Below, piece by piece: positions 11,500 to 58,700 of a stretch of 64,000 bases of DNA. Below the pieces are notes generated by a model that was not told where the DNA came from, did no database searches, and worked only from the letters and a program-made list of their open reading frames with translations. Made by a program: the position numbers and the translations under genes. Where the stretch lies: assembly GCF_900634415.1 (NCBI RefSeq), contig NC_041375.1:18981041-19045040 (forward strand). Direction: 5' to 3'. Numbering within the stretch: the stretch's first letter is position 1; every line of letters begins with the position of its first letter. The DNA is from Cottoperca gobio. Its lineage: Eukaryota; Chordata; Actinopteri; Perciformes; Bovichtidae.

Positions 11500-12186
11500 A
11501 GAATCTAATCTCGATTCATTTCTGGGTCCACACATCGCCCACATGTCGGTCAAATGATCAACTACAGGCTCTGATTATTAAAACTGAACATTTATAGTTA
11601 TAAAAACAAAAAAAACTATTGGCTATTAAAATAAACTATCACAGCAGGTAACTTACATTTTGAGGCTAGTTTGTTAGGTACACGTGGCATAACATTTTGG
11701 CACGGTTGTGAGTTAAAAAAAAGTGATAAACAGTGTAGCCAAAATATACACTCAGACAAACTGGTCCCATTAAAACCACAATGTTGATCCTACTGCCATC
11801 ACAGCATAAAGAGCACTACTGCTGTATTATGTATTATGTTGCTAACTGACATGTCAGGGAGGGGAAATCCCCTAGCTTTTAGTATACAGAAACATTTTTG
11901 TAGTTATGATCCGCACTGATGTTTGACGTAAAATCTAACTGGAAAATTATATTAAAGGGCACATTTCATGAAAAACTCACTTCAGTGCTAATGCAGGCAG
12001 GATGCCTAGGTCAGAAATATGAGTCAACAAGACAGTCCAATCCCACCCTGCGTTCCAATATCTGGAAAGTTTGTTAAGTCTCGCAGACAGTTTGGGCCAT
12101 TTATGCACACCTTCCGAGACAGTATTTCTGCATACTTCGGCCGAGGGAATAACCAACAATTCATAGTGTTGTGGGGTTATCTAGGG
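11500..12186. other. Intergenic downstream of rpl8
   Basis: No gene is seen. The stretch from about 11950 (AAAGGGCACATTTCATGAAAA) resembles the end of a fish MITE, but no matching second end was found. Confidence 0.5.
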
Positions 12187-12300
12187 CAGCGGTCCCCAAC
12201 CTTTTTAACGCCACGGACCGGTTTCATGTAAGACAATATTTTTCACGGACCGGCCTTCAAAGTATAGGGGTATAAATTCTTCACCAATAGTAAAAGGTTT
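12187..12300 (+). mobile_element. hAT-type transposon end, truncated
   Basis: Starts CAGCGGTCCCCAACCTTTTT and continues with two CACGGACCGG blocks, a terminus common to vertebrate hAT elements. No matching inverted end was found downstream, so the copy is truncated or its far end has decayed. The limit at 12300 is approximate. Confidence 0.6.
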
Positions 12301-13490
12301 CTAAGCCTTAGTGACACGGTTAGCCATTAAGTATGACGCTCTGTGCACTCGCATTTGTTGATGTGGTGGCCATCAGTAATTGTTTGCCCTTGTTAATGTT
12401 TTTTTATTTAAAAAAACTCCCAAGGGCTTGTCTTTTAATTCAGGGTGCTTGGTCTCCAGGTGTCGAAGCAGTTTTGAAGACTTCGTTGCCTCATTTGCGA
12501 GCCTGCGTATTATGCAGAGCGGCGCATGAGAATCACCTGGAGCGATAAACACGTGTTTTAAGTAATAATAAATTATATTTATAAAGCGCCTTTCGAAACT
12601 AAAAGCAATCTCAAGGCGCTAAAATGCAGGACAACAACAACAGACATAATATTTTACAGAAAGGCTTTTGTGAAAAGAAAGGTTTTTAGGCTCTTCTTGA
12701 AGGAGTCGGTGGCCTGTGGAGCCCTCAGGTGTTCTGGGAGGGAATTCCACAGATGAGGAGCGGCTGAGCAGAAGGCCCGATCGCCCATGGTGCGGAGCTT
12801 GGTCCTGGGGGGGTGGAGCAAAGTTTTTTTAGAGGAGCGGAGGTTGCGTGTGGAGGTTTGTTGAGGGAGGAGTTCCTTGAGGTACGGACGAGCATTTCCA
12901 TGTATGCACTGATGGGTGAGGAGGGAGATTTTGTATTCGATCCTGAATGCGACAGGAAGCCAGTGGAGGATGGATGTGATGTGGTTATATTTTCACACCC
13001 TCATCAGGATCCTAGCGGCGCTGTTCTGGATATATTGGAGCTTTTGAAGGCTCCCGCTTGGAATCCCGACGAGGAGAGCGTTGCAGTAGTCCAACCTTGA
13101 GGAGACAAAGGCGTGGACGAGTTGTTCGGCATCTGACAGGGAGAGTGTGGGGCAGAGTTTTGCAATGTTCCTGAGGTGATAGGAGGTCTTGCACAGATGT
13201 TTGATGTGGGTGTCAAAGGTCAGATGAGGGTCAAATCTTACACCTAGGTTGGTGACTGATGGTGATAGGGGGATGTCTTGACCAGAAAAGGTGATGAGGG
13301 TTATGGGGGAAGACTGGACCTGGTGTGGTGTGCCAACTAAAATAGCCTCTGTTTTTTGAGCTGAAGGAAGGAATTGAAGGAAATTGTCTTTCATCCAAGC
13401 CTTTATCTCCTCAAGGCAGGTGTTCGATGATGATGATGATGAAGATGTCGACAGTGGGGCTGCATGTGGCATTGGGTCGGTTTTTATATA

Positions 13491-13690
13491 CAGGACTGTC
13501 TCAGAAAATTAGAATATTGTGATAAAGTTCTTTATTTTCTGTAATGCAATTAAAAAAACAAAAATGTCATGCATTCTGGATTTATTACAAATCAACTGAA
13601 ATATTGCAAGCCTTTTATTATTTTAATATTGCTGATTATGGCTTACAGCTTAAGAAAACTCAAAAATCCTATCTCAAAAAATTAGAATAG
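13491..13690 (+). repeat. Left terminal inverted repeat of the Tc1 element
   Basis: About 200 bp, nearly identical to the reverse complement of 14899-15098. Outer and inner AAAATTAGAATA-type motifs are the likely transposase binding sites. Confidence 0.9.
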
Positions 13691-13766
13691 TTCCTCAGAC
13701 CAAGTAAAAAAAAAGATTTTTAACAGCAAAACAAAATCAAACATTTGAAAATGTCCATTAATGCAC

Positions 13767-14771
13767 TCAGTACTTGGTTGAGAATCCTTTTGCACGGATT
13801 ACTGCATCAATGCGGCGTGGCATGGAGGCAATCAGCCTGTGGCATTGCTGAGGTGTTATGGATGCCCAGGATGCTTCAATAGCGGCCTTTAGCTCATTAG
13901 CATTGTTGGGTCTGGTGTCTTTCAGCTTCTTCTTCACAATACCCCACATATTCTCTATGGGGTTCAGGTCAGGGGAATTGGCAGGCCAATCGAGGACAGT
14001 AATGCCATGGTCAGTACACCAGTTACTGGTGGTTTTGGCACTGTGGGCAGGTGCCAGATCATGCTGGAAAATGAATTCCTCATCTCCATAGAGCTTTTCA
14101 GCAGACGGAAGCATGTAGTGCTCTAAAATCTCTTGGTACACAGCTGCATTTACTCTGGGCTTGATGAAACACAGTGGACCAACACCAGCAGCTGACATGG
14201 CTCCCCAAACCATCGCTGACTGTGGGAACTTCACACTGGATTTCAAGCAACTTGGATTTTGCTCCTCTCCAGCCTTTCTCCAGACTCTGGCGCCTTGACT
14301 TCCAAATGAAATACAAAACTTGCTTTCGTCTGAAAAGAGGACTTTGGACCACTCTGCAACTGTCCAGTGCTTCTTTTCCATAGCCCAAGTCAAACGCTTC
14401 TTCCGTTGTCTTGAGTTCAGAAGTGGCTTGACCATGGGAATACGGCTATTGTAGCCCATTTCCCGGACACGTCTGTGAACAGTGGCTTTTGATACCTGGA
14501 CTCCAGCTTCAGTCCACTGTCTTTGAAGCTCCCCCAAATTCTGGAAGCGACTCTTCTTCACAATGCTGTTAAGGCTGCGGTCATCTCTCTTGGTTGTGCA
14601 GCGTTTCCTGCCACATTTCCCCCTTCCAACAGACTTTTTGTGGATGTGCTTTGAAACTGCACTCTGTGAACAGCTTGCTCTTTGAGACATTTCTTTTTGT
14701 GTCTTACCCTCCTGATGGAGGGTGTCAATGATGGTCCTCTGGACAGCAGTCAGATCAGCAGTCTTCCCCAT
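13767..14771 (-). CDS. Tc1-like transposase, DD34E, intact open frame
   Basis: 334 codons starting MGKTADLTAVQ, the standard start of this fish Tc1 group and a typical family length. In order: an N-terminal paired-like helix-turn-helix DNA-binding region (residues about 1-110) with a GRKR nuclear-localisation-type motif near 54-57, then the DDE catalytic domain. D148 lies in FSDESKF, D238 in FQHDLAPAH and E273 in NPIENMW, with exactly 34 residues between the last two. The enzyme cuts at the terminal repeats and inserts into TA. No stop or frameshift interrupts it, unlike most genomic Tc1 copies. Whether the protein is active cannot be judged from sequence alone. Confidence 0.95.
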   Translation of the reverse strand: MGKTADLTAVQRTIIDTLHQEGKTQKEMSQRASCSQSAVSKHIHKKSVGRGKCGRKRCTTKRDDRSLNSIVKKSRFQNLGELQRQWTEAGVQVSKATVHRRVREMGYNSRIPMVKPLLNSRQRKKRLTWAMEKKHWTVAEWSKVLFSDESKFCISFGSQGARVWRKAGEEQNPSCLKSSVKFPQSAMVWGAMSAAGVGPLCFIKPRVNAAVYQEILEHYMLPSAEKLYGDEEFIFQHDLAPAHSAKTTSNWCTDHGITVLDWPANSPDLNPIENMWGIVKKKLKDTRPNNANELKAAIEASWASITPQQCHRLIASMPRRIDAVIRAKGFSTKY

Positions 14772-14898
14772 ACTTGTGATTTAGTTTACTGAACCAAGCT
14801 GAGTGTTTTTCAAGGCTCAGGAAACCCTTGCAGGTGTTTCGAGTTAATTAGACGATTAAAGTGATTCGTTGAACACCCTACTAGTATACTTTTTCATG

Positions 14899-15098
14899 AT
14901 ATTCTAATATTTAGAGATAGGATATTTGAGTTTTCTTAAGCTGTATGCCATAATCAGCCATATTAAAATAATAAAAGGCTTGCAATATTTCAGTTGATTT
15001 GTAATGAATCCAGAATGTATGACATTTTTGTTTTTTTAATTGCATTACAGAAAATAAAGAACTTTATCACAATATTCTAATTTTCTGAGACAGTCCTG
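14899..15098 (-). repeat. Right terminal inverted repeat of the Tc1 element
   Basis: Mirror of 13491-13690, ending CAGTCCTG before the flanking TA at 15099-15100. Confidence 0.9.
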
Positions 15099-15339
15099 TA
15101 TATATAGCTGTGTGTCATCAGCGTAGCAATGGAATGGTATTCCATGCTGGCTGATGACACGGCCAAGGGGCAGTGTAGAGGGTGAACAGAGTAAACCAAG
15201 AACCAACCCTTGAGGGACACCAGAGGTTACTGGGTGTATTATTTAAAAGGTGAGCAGTTTAAGGAAGGGGACATCTTTCTCCTCTAGTAGAATGTTTTTT
15301 TTTTATCTGACACTGCACAAAAAATTCCCCTTGCATATA

Positions 15340-16760
15340 CAGGTACATCTAAATAAATTAGAATATCGTGGAAAAGTTAATTTATTTCATTAATTCAATT
15401 CAAAAAGTGAAACTCGTATATTATATGGATTCCTTACACACAAAGTGAAATATTTTAAGCCTTTATTTGTTTTAATCTTGATTACGGCTAATGAAAACCC
15501 AAAAATCAGTATCTCAGAAAATTCGAATATTGTGAAAAGGTTTAATATTGTAGACTCACGGTGTCACACTCTAATCAGCTAATGAACTCAAAACACCTGC
15601 AAAGGTTTCCTGAGCCTTTAAATGGTCTCAATCTGGATCAGCAGGCTTCACAATCATGGGGAAGACTGCTGACCTGACAGCTGTCCAGAAGACAGTCATT
15701 GACACTCCACAAGGAGGGGAAGCCTCAAAAGGTCATTGCTAAAGAAGCTGGCTGTTCACAGAGTGCTGTATCCAAACATACAAACATATCCATAGAAAGT
15801 TGAGTGGAAGGAAAAAGTGTGGTAAGAAAAGGTGCACAAGCAACAGGGATAACCGCAGCCTTGAGAGGATCGTCAAGCAAAGGCCATTTAAACATTTGGG
15901 GGCGCTTCACAAGGACTGAGGCTGGAGTCAGTGCATCAAAAGCCTCCACGCAGACGTATCCAGGACATGGGACGTGTCAAGCCACTCCTGAACCAGAGAC
16001 AACTTCAGAAGTGTCTTACCTGGGCTAAGGAGAAAAAGAACCGGTCTATTGCTCAGTGGTCCAAAGTCCTCTTTTCAGATGAAAGTACATTTTGCATTTC
16101 ATTTGGAAACCAAGGCTCCAGAGTCTGGAGGCACAGAATCCAAGTTGCTTGGAGTCCAGTGTGAAGTTTCCACAGTCAGTGATGATTTGGGGAGCCATGT
16201 CATCGGCTGGTGTTGGTCCACTGGGTTTTCTCAAGTCCAAAGTCAACGCAAGCCGTCTACCAGGAAGTTTTAGAGCACTTCATGCTTCCTTCTTCTGACG
16301 AGCTTTATGGAGATGCTGATTTCATTTTCCAGCAGGACTTGGCACCTGCCCACACTGCCAAAAGTACTAATGCCTGCTTTAATGACCATGGAATCAATGT
16401 GCTTGATTGGCCTGCAAACTCGCCTGACCTGAACCCTATAGAGAATCTCTGGGGTAATGTCAAGAGGAAGATGAGAGACACGAGACCCAACAATGCAGAC
16501 GAGCTGAAGGCCGCTATCGAAGCAACCTGGGCTTCCATAACACCTCAGCAGTGCGACAGGCTGATCGCCTCCATGATGCAGTAATTCATGCAAAAGGAGT
16601 CCCAACCAAGTACTGAGTGCAGACACATGAACATACTTTTCAGAAGGCCGACATTTCTGTATTAAAAATCCTTTTTTTCATTAGTCTTATGTCTTCAAAG
16701 GCTTGAAATATTTCACTTTGTGTGTAATGAATCCATATAATATGAGTTTAAATTGTTTAA
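15340..16760 (+). mobile_element. Second Tc1-like element, decayed
   Basis: After a TA at 15338-15339 the left end starts CAGGTACATCTAAATAAATT. The inner repeat includes TCACTTTGTGTGTAAT-type sequence mirrored at about 16700-16745, but the right terminus is degraded. It belongs to a different Tc1 subgroup from the neighbour at 13491-15098 and has the opposite transcriptional direction. Confidence 0.85.
15658..16614 (+). pseudogene. Tc1-like transposase, frameshifted
   Basis: Starts MGKTADLTAVQKTVIDT, then loses frame almost at once. It is recognisable again as RVKPLLNQRQLQKCLTW with FSDES (about 15958-16130), and as FQQDLAPAH and NPIENLW (16258-16584). All three catalytic acidic residues are still encoded, but in different frames with stops between, so this is a dead copy. 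Confidence 0.9.
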
Positions 16761-17567
16761 ACTTTTAATTTAATAAAGTACTCATGTCAACGCTGGATCT
16801 ATTCTTTGGCCGATTTAATTGTGCAAAGGTTTTCAAGTTTATTTAGTAATGAATTTAAAGGAGTCAGTAACCCATTCACAGATTAAAGCTTTTGTGGACC
16901 AAAAAGTGATTTTTTCTTGGGATTATTTTTCATTCAAAGGTGTTTTAGAGACATGTTAAAATTATACAGTATTTCTCGACAAATGATAAAAAACAGAAAA
17001 AAGAGAAGCAGAACATCATCTAGCAATTTAGTATTTCACCTCCATGAAGCTGGGGCACAACAAAGAGACATTTAAAAAAAGAACAGTCAAAGTTGAAGCA
17101 GCAGAGGCCCAGATATCTAGACTTTACGTTTGTGCTAGCTAACTCAAACTCCAGAAACACTGAACATTTCCCATAATGCAACTCAGTAGAATCTTAATTC
17201 CTGCCTCCTGAAGGTACTTGTGGATGCCCATTTCCACCAATGTGATGAAAAAATAAAAGATTCTGTTTCGAACGAGAATCTTCCTCAACACGATTTAATA
17301 TCTCAAAATAATGAAAAGTCATTATTTCCAGATAAGCATGTCATTTTGAAATACCAACTCATGAGATACAAAGTCATTTCTTCAACATGTCAATGACTTA
17401 CAGGTTCTTTTTTCTTTTTCCTGGTTGGAAGTGTACTCTTCCATACGACGTGTATATTGCAGGGTTACTGCCCAAGTTCAAAACTAGTAGTCTGGGTTAC
17501 ACTGGTACATTTACAGAAACGCTAATGTATATTACACACTGGTGCCAGTTGTTTTGTTTAGGTATAT

Positions 17568-17735
17568 CTTGCTAAAACTAATGCAGTCTAGTCTCGAGAC
17601 GTTGATTCAATTGTATAGCCATTTTTGAGGATGTCCTCCTTTAAACCAATGAGTTTAGGCTAAATCATAGTTCAACAGCAGAATCCTCAAAAATCCACAT
17701 ACAGGTGAGTATGAGACTGAATTAGTTTTAGCGAG
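17568..17735. mobile_element. Small palindromic MITE
   Basis: TTGCTAAAACTAATGCAGTCT near 17569 is mirrored by AGACTGAATTAGTTTTAGCGAG ending near 17735. A second inner pair, TTTTTGAGGA and TCCTCAAAAA, makes most of the 168 bp able to fold back. Confidence 0.65.
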
Positions 17736-19845
17736 TGCTACCTAATAAACAGTCTACAATTGCTCTCACATCCTGAGTAGTACATGTAAAAGTAAACTGA
17801 TAAGTTCCCCTTTAGGAGGGGTCTCCACATGAACACAAACGTCGCAGCAACTTTGACCTCATCCCAAATTTACAGTTGCGTACACAAAACACTATTTGAG
17901 TTTTGTCTCGCAAATTTGTAACTTTATAATCTCAGAATATTCAATTATTCTTTCGTAAATGGGATTTATTTTCTTGGAAATGTACAACTAGTTTTTTGTA
18001 TTAATAATCACGCACCTCCCCCCGGCTCTGTAATTTTTATTTTTATTTTTCTCTTTCAAGGGCCCTATACGCTCTCATACAAATGATCTCTCTGGAGTCG
18101 GATGGGAAAAAAAAACAAACCCATAGTCATCATAACTTCACAACTTGGTACAAAACAAAATGTCAGCTGATATCATTTAGCTCGCTAATGTGTGTATAAT
18201 TGGATACTTTCTGGATGAACTTTGCTGATGCTTGGCAGATGTTTACCGTCCACATGTAAAAATGAGACACGGGCAAGATTCCATGTTCTTTATTTGCTAA
18301 GGGCGCAATGCTTTTTTTGTTATATTTCTGTGCACAAAAAACCTCACAAAGTGAAAGTCCACATCGCGACTGTAGCTCCAGAATTCAACGTCACACCATG
18401 GCCAAAACAAAAGTCGGCAAAAAACAGGGCGCAGAACTCTGTACAGTCAATATCTTCTTTAAAAATAACACAAGGACAAAAATGTTCCTCTTAAATCAAA
18501 TTCTATTTTTAGTGAAATACAACAAAATAAATTCTATAAAATAAGAGCAAAAATATTTAAATATAATACGATGGGCAGAATATTTTCATTTGCAGGAGTA
18601 TTTGGTATGTTTTAGACAAAAAAAAAAGAAAAAGAAAAGAAAATCTAAAAAAAAAAAAAAAAATACATGCATTCAAGTTACCAATTAAATACAGTATTTA
18701 CTGATGTTTGCCTTTTACTCCTACAGAATTACAAGTTCGCTCAAGTTGCAACATGACTAACCAGCCGCTATTCTTACGGTACAACCCTGCTGTGGAACCT
18801 ATTCTCTGTGGAGTGACAGGGCGAGGGTTAGTTACTTTATCCCGAAACACAGCCAAGACGCCAACCTGACCAGCTCCACGGCAGAGAGGAAGCCGATGGG
18901 CAACAAGTCTGTCTACGACTAGGCTCTATTGAAGAGACGAAGGTGAACCACAGCCTATTAAACACCAGATAACCCAGTGTAGCGATTCTGTTGCATATGT
19001 GTTTCATTTTTCAGATTTCCTAAATATGAACGCTAAGCCATCTATCCCACCAAAACAAACTGCCAAATGTTGAAGTTGGAGGATTATAATGTGCAATTGA
19101 AAAGCCACTTATTCATACATTGGTTCAAAATATCGCCCTCATTGTAGATAGGGTAGATGAGTAAAAAAAACCAAAAAAAAAAAACCTAAGGGTAACAACA
19201 CCCATCTGGAGATGTAGATTAAGAACAGCTTTAGGTTGTTATGATCACAAGTCTTCCCTTGGGCTACACTATTCTGGTGAGAAGCCATGCTAAATGTTAC
19301 AGCATATTAACTAGAGCTTCAAAAAGGATTGAATTAATTACCAGAACAAAAAAAAAGAAAGAAAAGAAAGGCAATGAGTTTCAGAACAATGTTGCATCAC
19401 TGCTTTTTCACATCAACCAAACACCGTAAAAGTCCACCCAACCATTCCATATCTCACACTAAAACCAACCACAGCTCGTGAGTTGATTTGGCATGGGTCA
19501 TAAGGTTGCCAAGGAGCTTAAGAATAATAATATAATTATGATAATAACAATGCGTCCTTCTACAGTTGAATGACCAGTAACCATCCGATGGTAGAACAAA
19601 CTTTACTGCTGAGCATGGGTGATAAAACAAAGAGGAGTTGTTGTCTTCTTACAGGTTTTTTTGGGCATTTTTCTTATTTATAATATCCATTTTGTTTTTC
19701 ATAATATCTGCAACATCTCCCAACAGCAAACCACACAGAGTTATGCTACTGGGGGATCTGAACAGTCAAAAACATTAACATACTATGTACACCTTTTCGT
19801 CTCGTAGACAAGCGCATCAGCATCGTCAGCTCTGGGTAAATTTTC

Positions 19846-19851
19846 TTTATT
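19846..19851 (-). terminator. usp9: Candidate usp9 polyadenylation signal
   Basis: AATAAA on the minus strand, about 280 nt after the usp9 stop codon. Another lies at 18289-18294. Mammalian USP9X has a long 3' UTR, so the distal site or a further one may be the main one. Confidence 0.35.
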
Positions 19852-20131
19852 AGAACTCTTGTCCACTCCCTCGCCTCTGCAGCCGCCAGCAGGCCCCTGT
19901 CACACGGTCAGGCAGTCCCAGGCCAGGGAAGAGCGCCTCCCACAGGCCGACTGGAGAAAAGAGGCCTGGAGAGGAGAGGGGAGGCCTGGCTCTGCCCTGC
20001 CCTGGGGCCAGAGAGAGAGAGAGACAGAGAGAGACAGAGAGAGGCCCGACGAGGAGCTCTGTTGACCGAAGGATGAGAAGAAGGAGAGCGGGACGATGGC
20101 GGCTCGAGGCACAGCAGAGGGGGAGGGGACG

Positions 20132-55587
<35,456 letters not shown>

Positions 55588-55754
55588 GCTCGCCACAGGG
55601 CAGATCTTGGCAATCTTGGCCTCTTAGGGAGCGCTGGCCAGGAGGGAAATCACAGCCACCTCAGCTGTAGAGCAGAGGGAAGAGAGCCCGAACACACGAG
55701 AGAGGGACACAAGCACCTGGAGATCTGGATGTGCCGCTGAGACCATTGCATAAC
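55588..55754 (-). promoter_or_regulatory. usp9: usp9 5' leader exon portion with an upstream ORF
   Basis: Two acceptors could start this exon: TTCCAG before 55754 and the stronger CTCTGCTCTACAG before 55664. If the upstream one is used, the leader contains ATGs. One (MVSAAHPDLQ...) is in frame with the main start but closed by TAA at 55624-55626, 36 nt before it. Such a frame could damp translation. The choice between acceptors cannot be made from sequence. Confidence 0.45.
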
Positions 55755-58700
55755 CTGGAACAGGGAAGAGGGGTAAAGGTCAGAATTATCAGCAGGATAG
55801 TTAAATTACTTTTAATGCATACAAAATACACAAGGTTGTAATAATCTTGAACTGCATAAATGACCATCTACGTCATCAAATTGTTCTGAACTGGGCTGTG
55901 CTTGGTAGAGAAACACTTTTTTTCCTCGCAAACTCCCTCACTAAAGTTCTGGGTTCATTAACCAATTAGATGTGTTATGAATTAGGATGCTCCAGCCAGG
56001 CTTTGGAGGGCCAACACGGATCACTGATTTAAATTAGATTCAGAATATCCATCACCAAAAATGTATTATTTGTTCCTGACTCCTTTGTTCCTTACATCTT
56101 AATTACTTCTAAAAAAATCTAATCTGGAGGTTTCTTTAAAACCTGCATGATCAGGACTCTCCACGAGCCAAATGGTTCAGGAACATTCCATATTACTACC
56201 ACTGCCATAGTTCGATTCAAGCCAGAAGACCTTAGTGGCATGTCATACCCCTGTATTGGCATGAAAGCATGAATGTAATAAGTACAATATTGCCAAAGTG
56301 TCAAGTAATAATGATTATAAAGAAAAAACTTTCTTCCCATGAGTCTCGTCTCCCGCCAATTGTGGCTGTCAAATAAAGGCAAAATGCCAAAACAAATCTT
56401 TAAAAAAGAAATTAAAACCCTGCACGTTTCTTGACCCGTCTGAACTTATTTTTGCCATTGTCTGGGCATTCACAGGACTCGGCAATTAACTTGAGTGAGT
56501 GCAATGTTTAGTTAAAGGAACCGATGGACAAAACAAGGACTAGAATACGGAGCTTGTATTACACTGGAATCTCCCTTTAAATGTCAGTATGACATGATCA
56601 GTAAAACATGATGCAGCCTGCCAATCTAGCAGTTGGCACTTGACTGTCTGATCAACAACAAATCCTGAAGATAAATATATTTTTTTTAAGTTAGCTTCAT
56701 CCAGCATTTAAATCTAAAAGTTTCATACTTCATAACATAACTTTCAAATACAATTTAGAGTTTTCATTTTGCAGGCACCATCTAAAAACGTGCAGAAATA
56801 AAACTAACAGCATTTATAACATGTTTTTTTTAAAGCCACATGTATAAAGAGATATGTTTGGCTAGAATAAGTGACAATGATAGAATTATGAATGAACTGC
56901 GAAGACTTTGGGGACCAATACTTTCGCACACATGACTTCGTATCAGCAGCAAATTAGCACAATCAACACCACACCTTTCAGTCTTCAAGTTATTGAAATG
57001 AACACTGACGCCATATGCTGGTTCATTGCCGTTTTAAATGTATTTTAAAAATCAAGGTGGAAAGGGGTTATATCAGTTTTACAGACTGCAAATAAAGCCA
57101 GAAACCTTAACCACAGCAATTCCTGAGATCAAAATTGATAAGGTGCAGGGCATCATAAAGGAAAGGGAACATGACTTGATGGCTTTTAGACAAAATAGAA
57201 AACGTTCAATACATCCTCTATGCTGTTTAACCAGCAAAAAGCATTAGTGACGTAGACAATCACACTATGTCTAAGTCTGCCCAAAGGACACGATGCCATG
57301 AGTCATTATGATCTCAATTTCACTTACTTTCTAAAAGCCCATGTCTAATGAATCTTTGGCCCTGAAACATCAATAGTTTAGAGGTTTAACAAATGACTAG
57401 AAATAAGAATAGAATGTCAAATTGAATGTTTCAAGCACATTACACAAAAATATTAAATTAAAATAACACAACCCAAAACTTGAGAATATAAACGCCTTTA
57501 AGAACCTTAACTGCTGCTGTTTTGCCCTCTTGTTGAGGAATGATTGGTTGTTACAGCTTAAACCAACAGACTGTCTTGCAAGTTAACATCGGTTTACTAA
57601 AGCAGGTGTATTTTGATGATCACAAATCTATTAAGTGAGTAGCCATTCATTTCTTTGGGTGAAATGAGCGGTTAAGACTTGTGTGGTTTATCAACGTTTA
57701 GTGTTATCCTAGTTTAAGGGTAGTGAAACTAGATTATTTCCTATTTTACAGGTGGCCAGTCGAATCTGCTTCAGCATCAGCAATTTCGGATGCAGCTGTC
57801 ATTACAGACAGTTCATTACAATACAATACAGCCATTACTATAAGAACAATCTGGCGAGTGTGTTTGGTTTGCTGAGAACGAAATGTCATATTATGTATTG
57901 AAAGCTACTATCAGTGAAACCACTAAAGACAACTATCTACTAAAGGGGGGATAGGGCGTTAGGTTTTATCAACAGTGTCAGATAAAGTGACATACACACG
58001 ATAACAACAGCCACCATTAAAACAAGCGCTAAGCTAGGTACAACTGCGGCCTTTTGGACTGAACCGGCTTTGAAACGTAAACGTTAGTGTTATTTATTTA
58101 TTTTAACACACATTTTATGGACAGAGAAATCGGTCATGTAACATTAGCTGTGTTGCCTTGGATTATGTTATCTATTAAACAGCCCAGGTACATATAAAGT
58201 ACACGGTGACATTACGTAACTATCAATACAAACTAGCGCCGTCAACAACCGTTAACAGCTGGTGGTTTAGTTAGTTAACGCCTGCTGCTAGCTAGCTGCG
58301 GCACTAACGTTAGGTTAGCCTGCAAGGCGATCCGCCCAGACAGCAGAGCAGTGACGGCCTTGTCGTCCAAAGCCCGTTGCGCTGAGACATGCAGGCCTCA
58401 TTATTCGACCGGGCCTGACATTAAACTTGCCCAGCAAACCTTTGCTACACAACTGACAATCTTAAGCACACAGATAGTTAAGTTAATAACCTACATCATT
58501 ATTGATCCAAAATCACTTTCCCCGGCATTATTGATGGCCAACCATGTTCATGTAACGCCATTTACAATGAGCATCGGTCGTGCTAGCATGCTAACGAGCA
58601 GCAATCTAGATAAACAGTTAACGTTAGCTAGCCGTTAGCTTACGTGCGAGTAAATACCCGAAGGTGCATTTAGCTAACGTTAACGTTCCCCTTTTGACAA

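Larger units (their letters stand above)
13491..15098 (-). mobile_element. Complete Tc1-like transposon, probably recently active
   Basis: A 1608-bp element flanked on each side by TA, the Tc1/mariner target. Both ends begin CAGGACTGTCTCAGAAAATT, and the terminal repeats extend about 200 bp (13491-13690 and 14899-15098) with only scattered mismatches. The AGAAAATTAGAATA-type motif recurs at the inner edge of each, giving the IR/DR layout of this superfamily. The single gene inside is open over its full length. It lies inside an L2-like LINE and is therefore younger than that insertion. Confidence 0.95.
12663..15235 (-). pseudogene. L2-like reverse transcriptase, fragmented
   Basis: The upstream piece carries GVPQG, then (with small indels in the usual GSVLGPLLF region) GIPFHCYADDTQLYI, the RT catalytic YADD box. 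The downstream piece, open from 13472 to 12993, contains LVHAFVSSRLDYCNALL and LQKLQYIQNSAARIL. After a frame break it continues through HWLPVAFRIEYKI and WNSLPEHLRA to about 12663. These blocks are diagnostic of L2/CR1-clade LINEs in fish. The frame is broken by stops, small indels and the 1.6 kb Tc1 insertion, so no functional enzyme can be made. Confidence 0.8.
12563..15245 (-). mobile_element. L2-like LINE fragment split by a Tc1 insertion
   Basis: Read on the minus strand, the 5' part (15245-15099) encodes a reverse-transcriptase core with GVPQG and YADD. The 3' part (13490-12660) encodes the L2/CR1-type RT C-terminus, followed by the tail GGCGCTTTATAAATATAAT and an AT-rich end at 12563. 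The middle, 13491-15098, is a complete Tc1 element. The 5' end of the LINE is missing, as usual for truncated copies. Confidence 0.8.
16761..20131. other. Intergenic DNA and usp9 3' UTR
   Basis: No gene is seen. The right part is the 3' UTR of usp9 on the minus strand; where it ends is uncertain. A palindromic MITE lies at 17568-17735 and an A-run at 18647-18663. Confidence 0.5.

Noticed and set aside
13858..14388. Open frames opposite the Tc1 transposase
   Set aside because: They are antisense shadows of the intact transposase, with no independent protein-family features.
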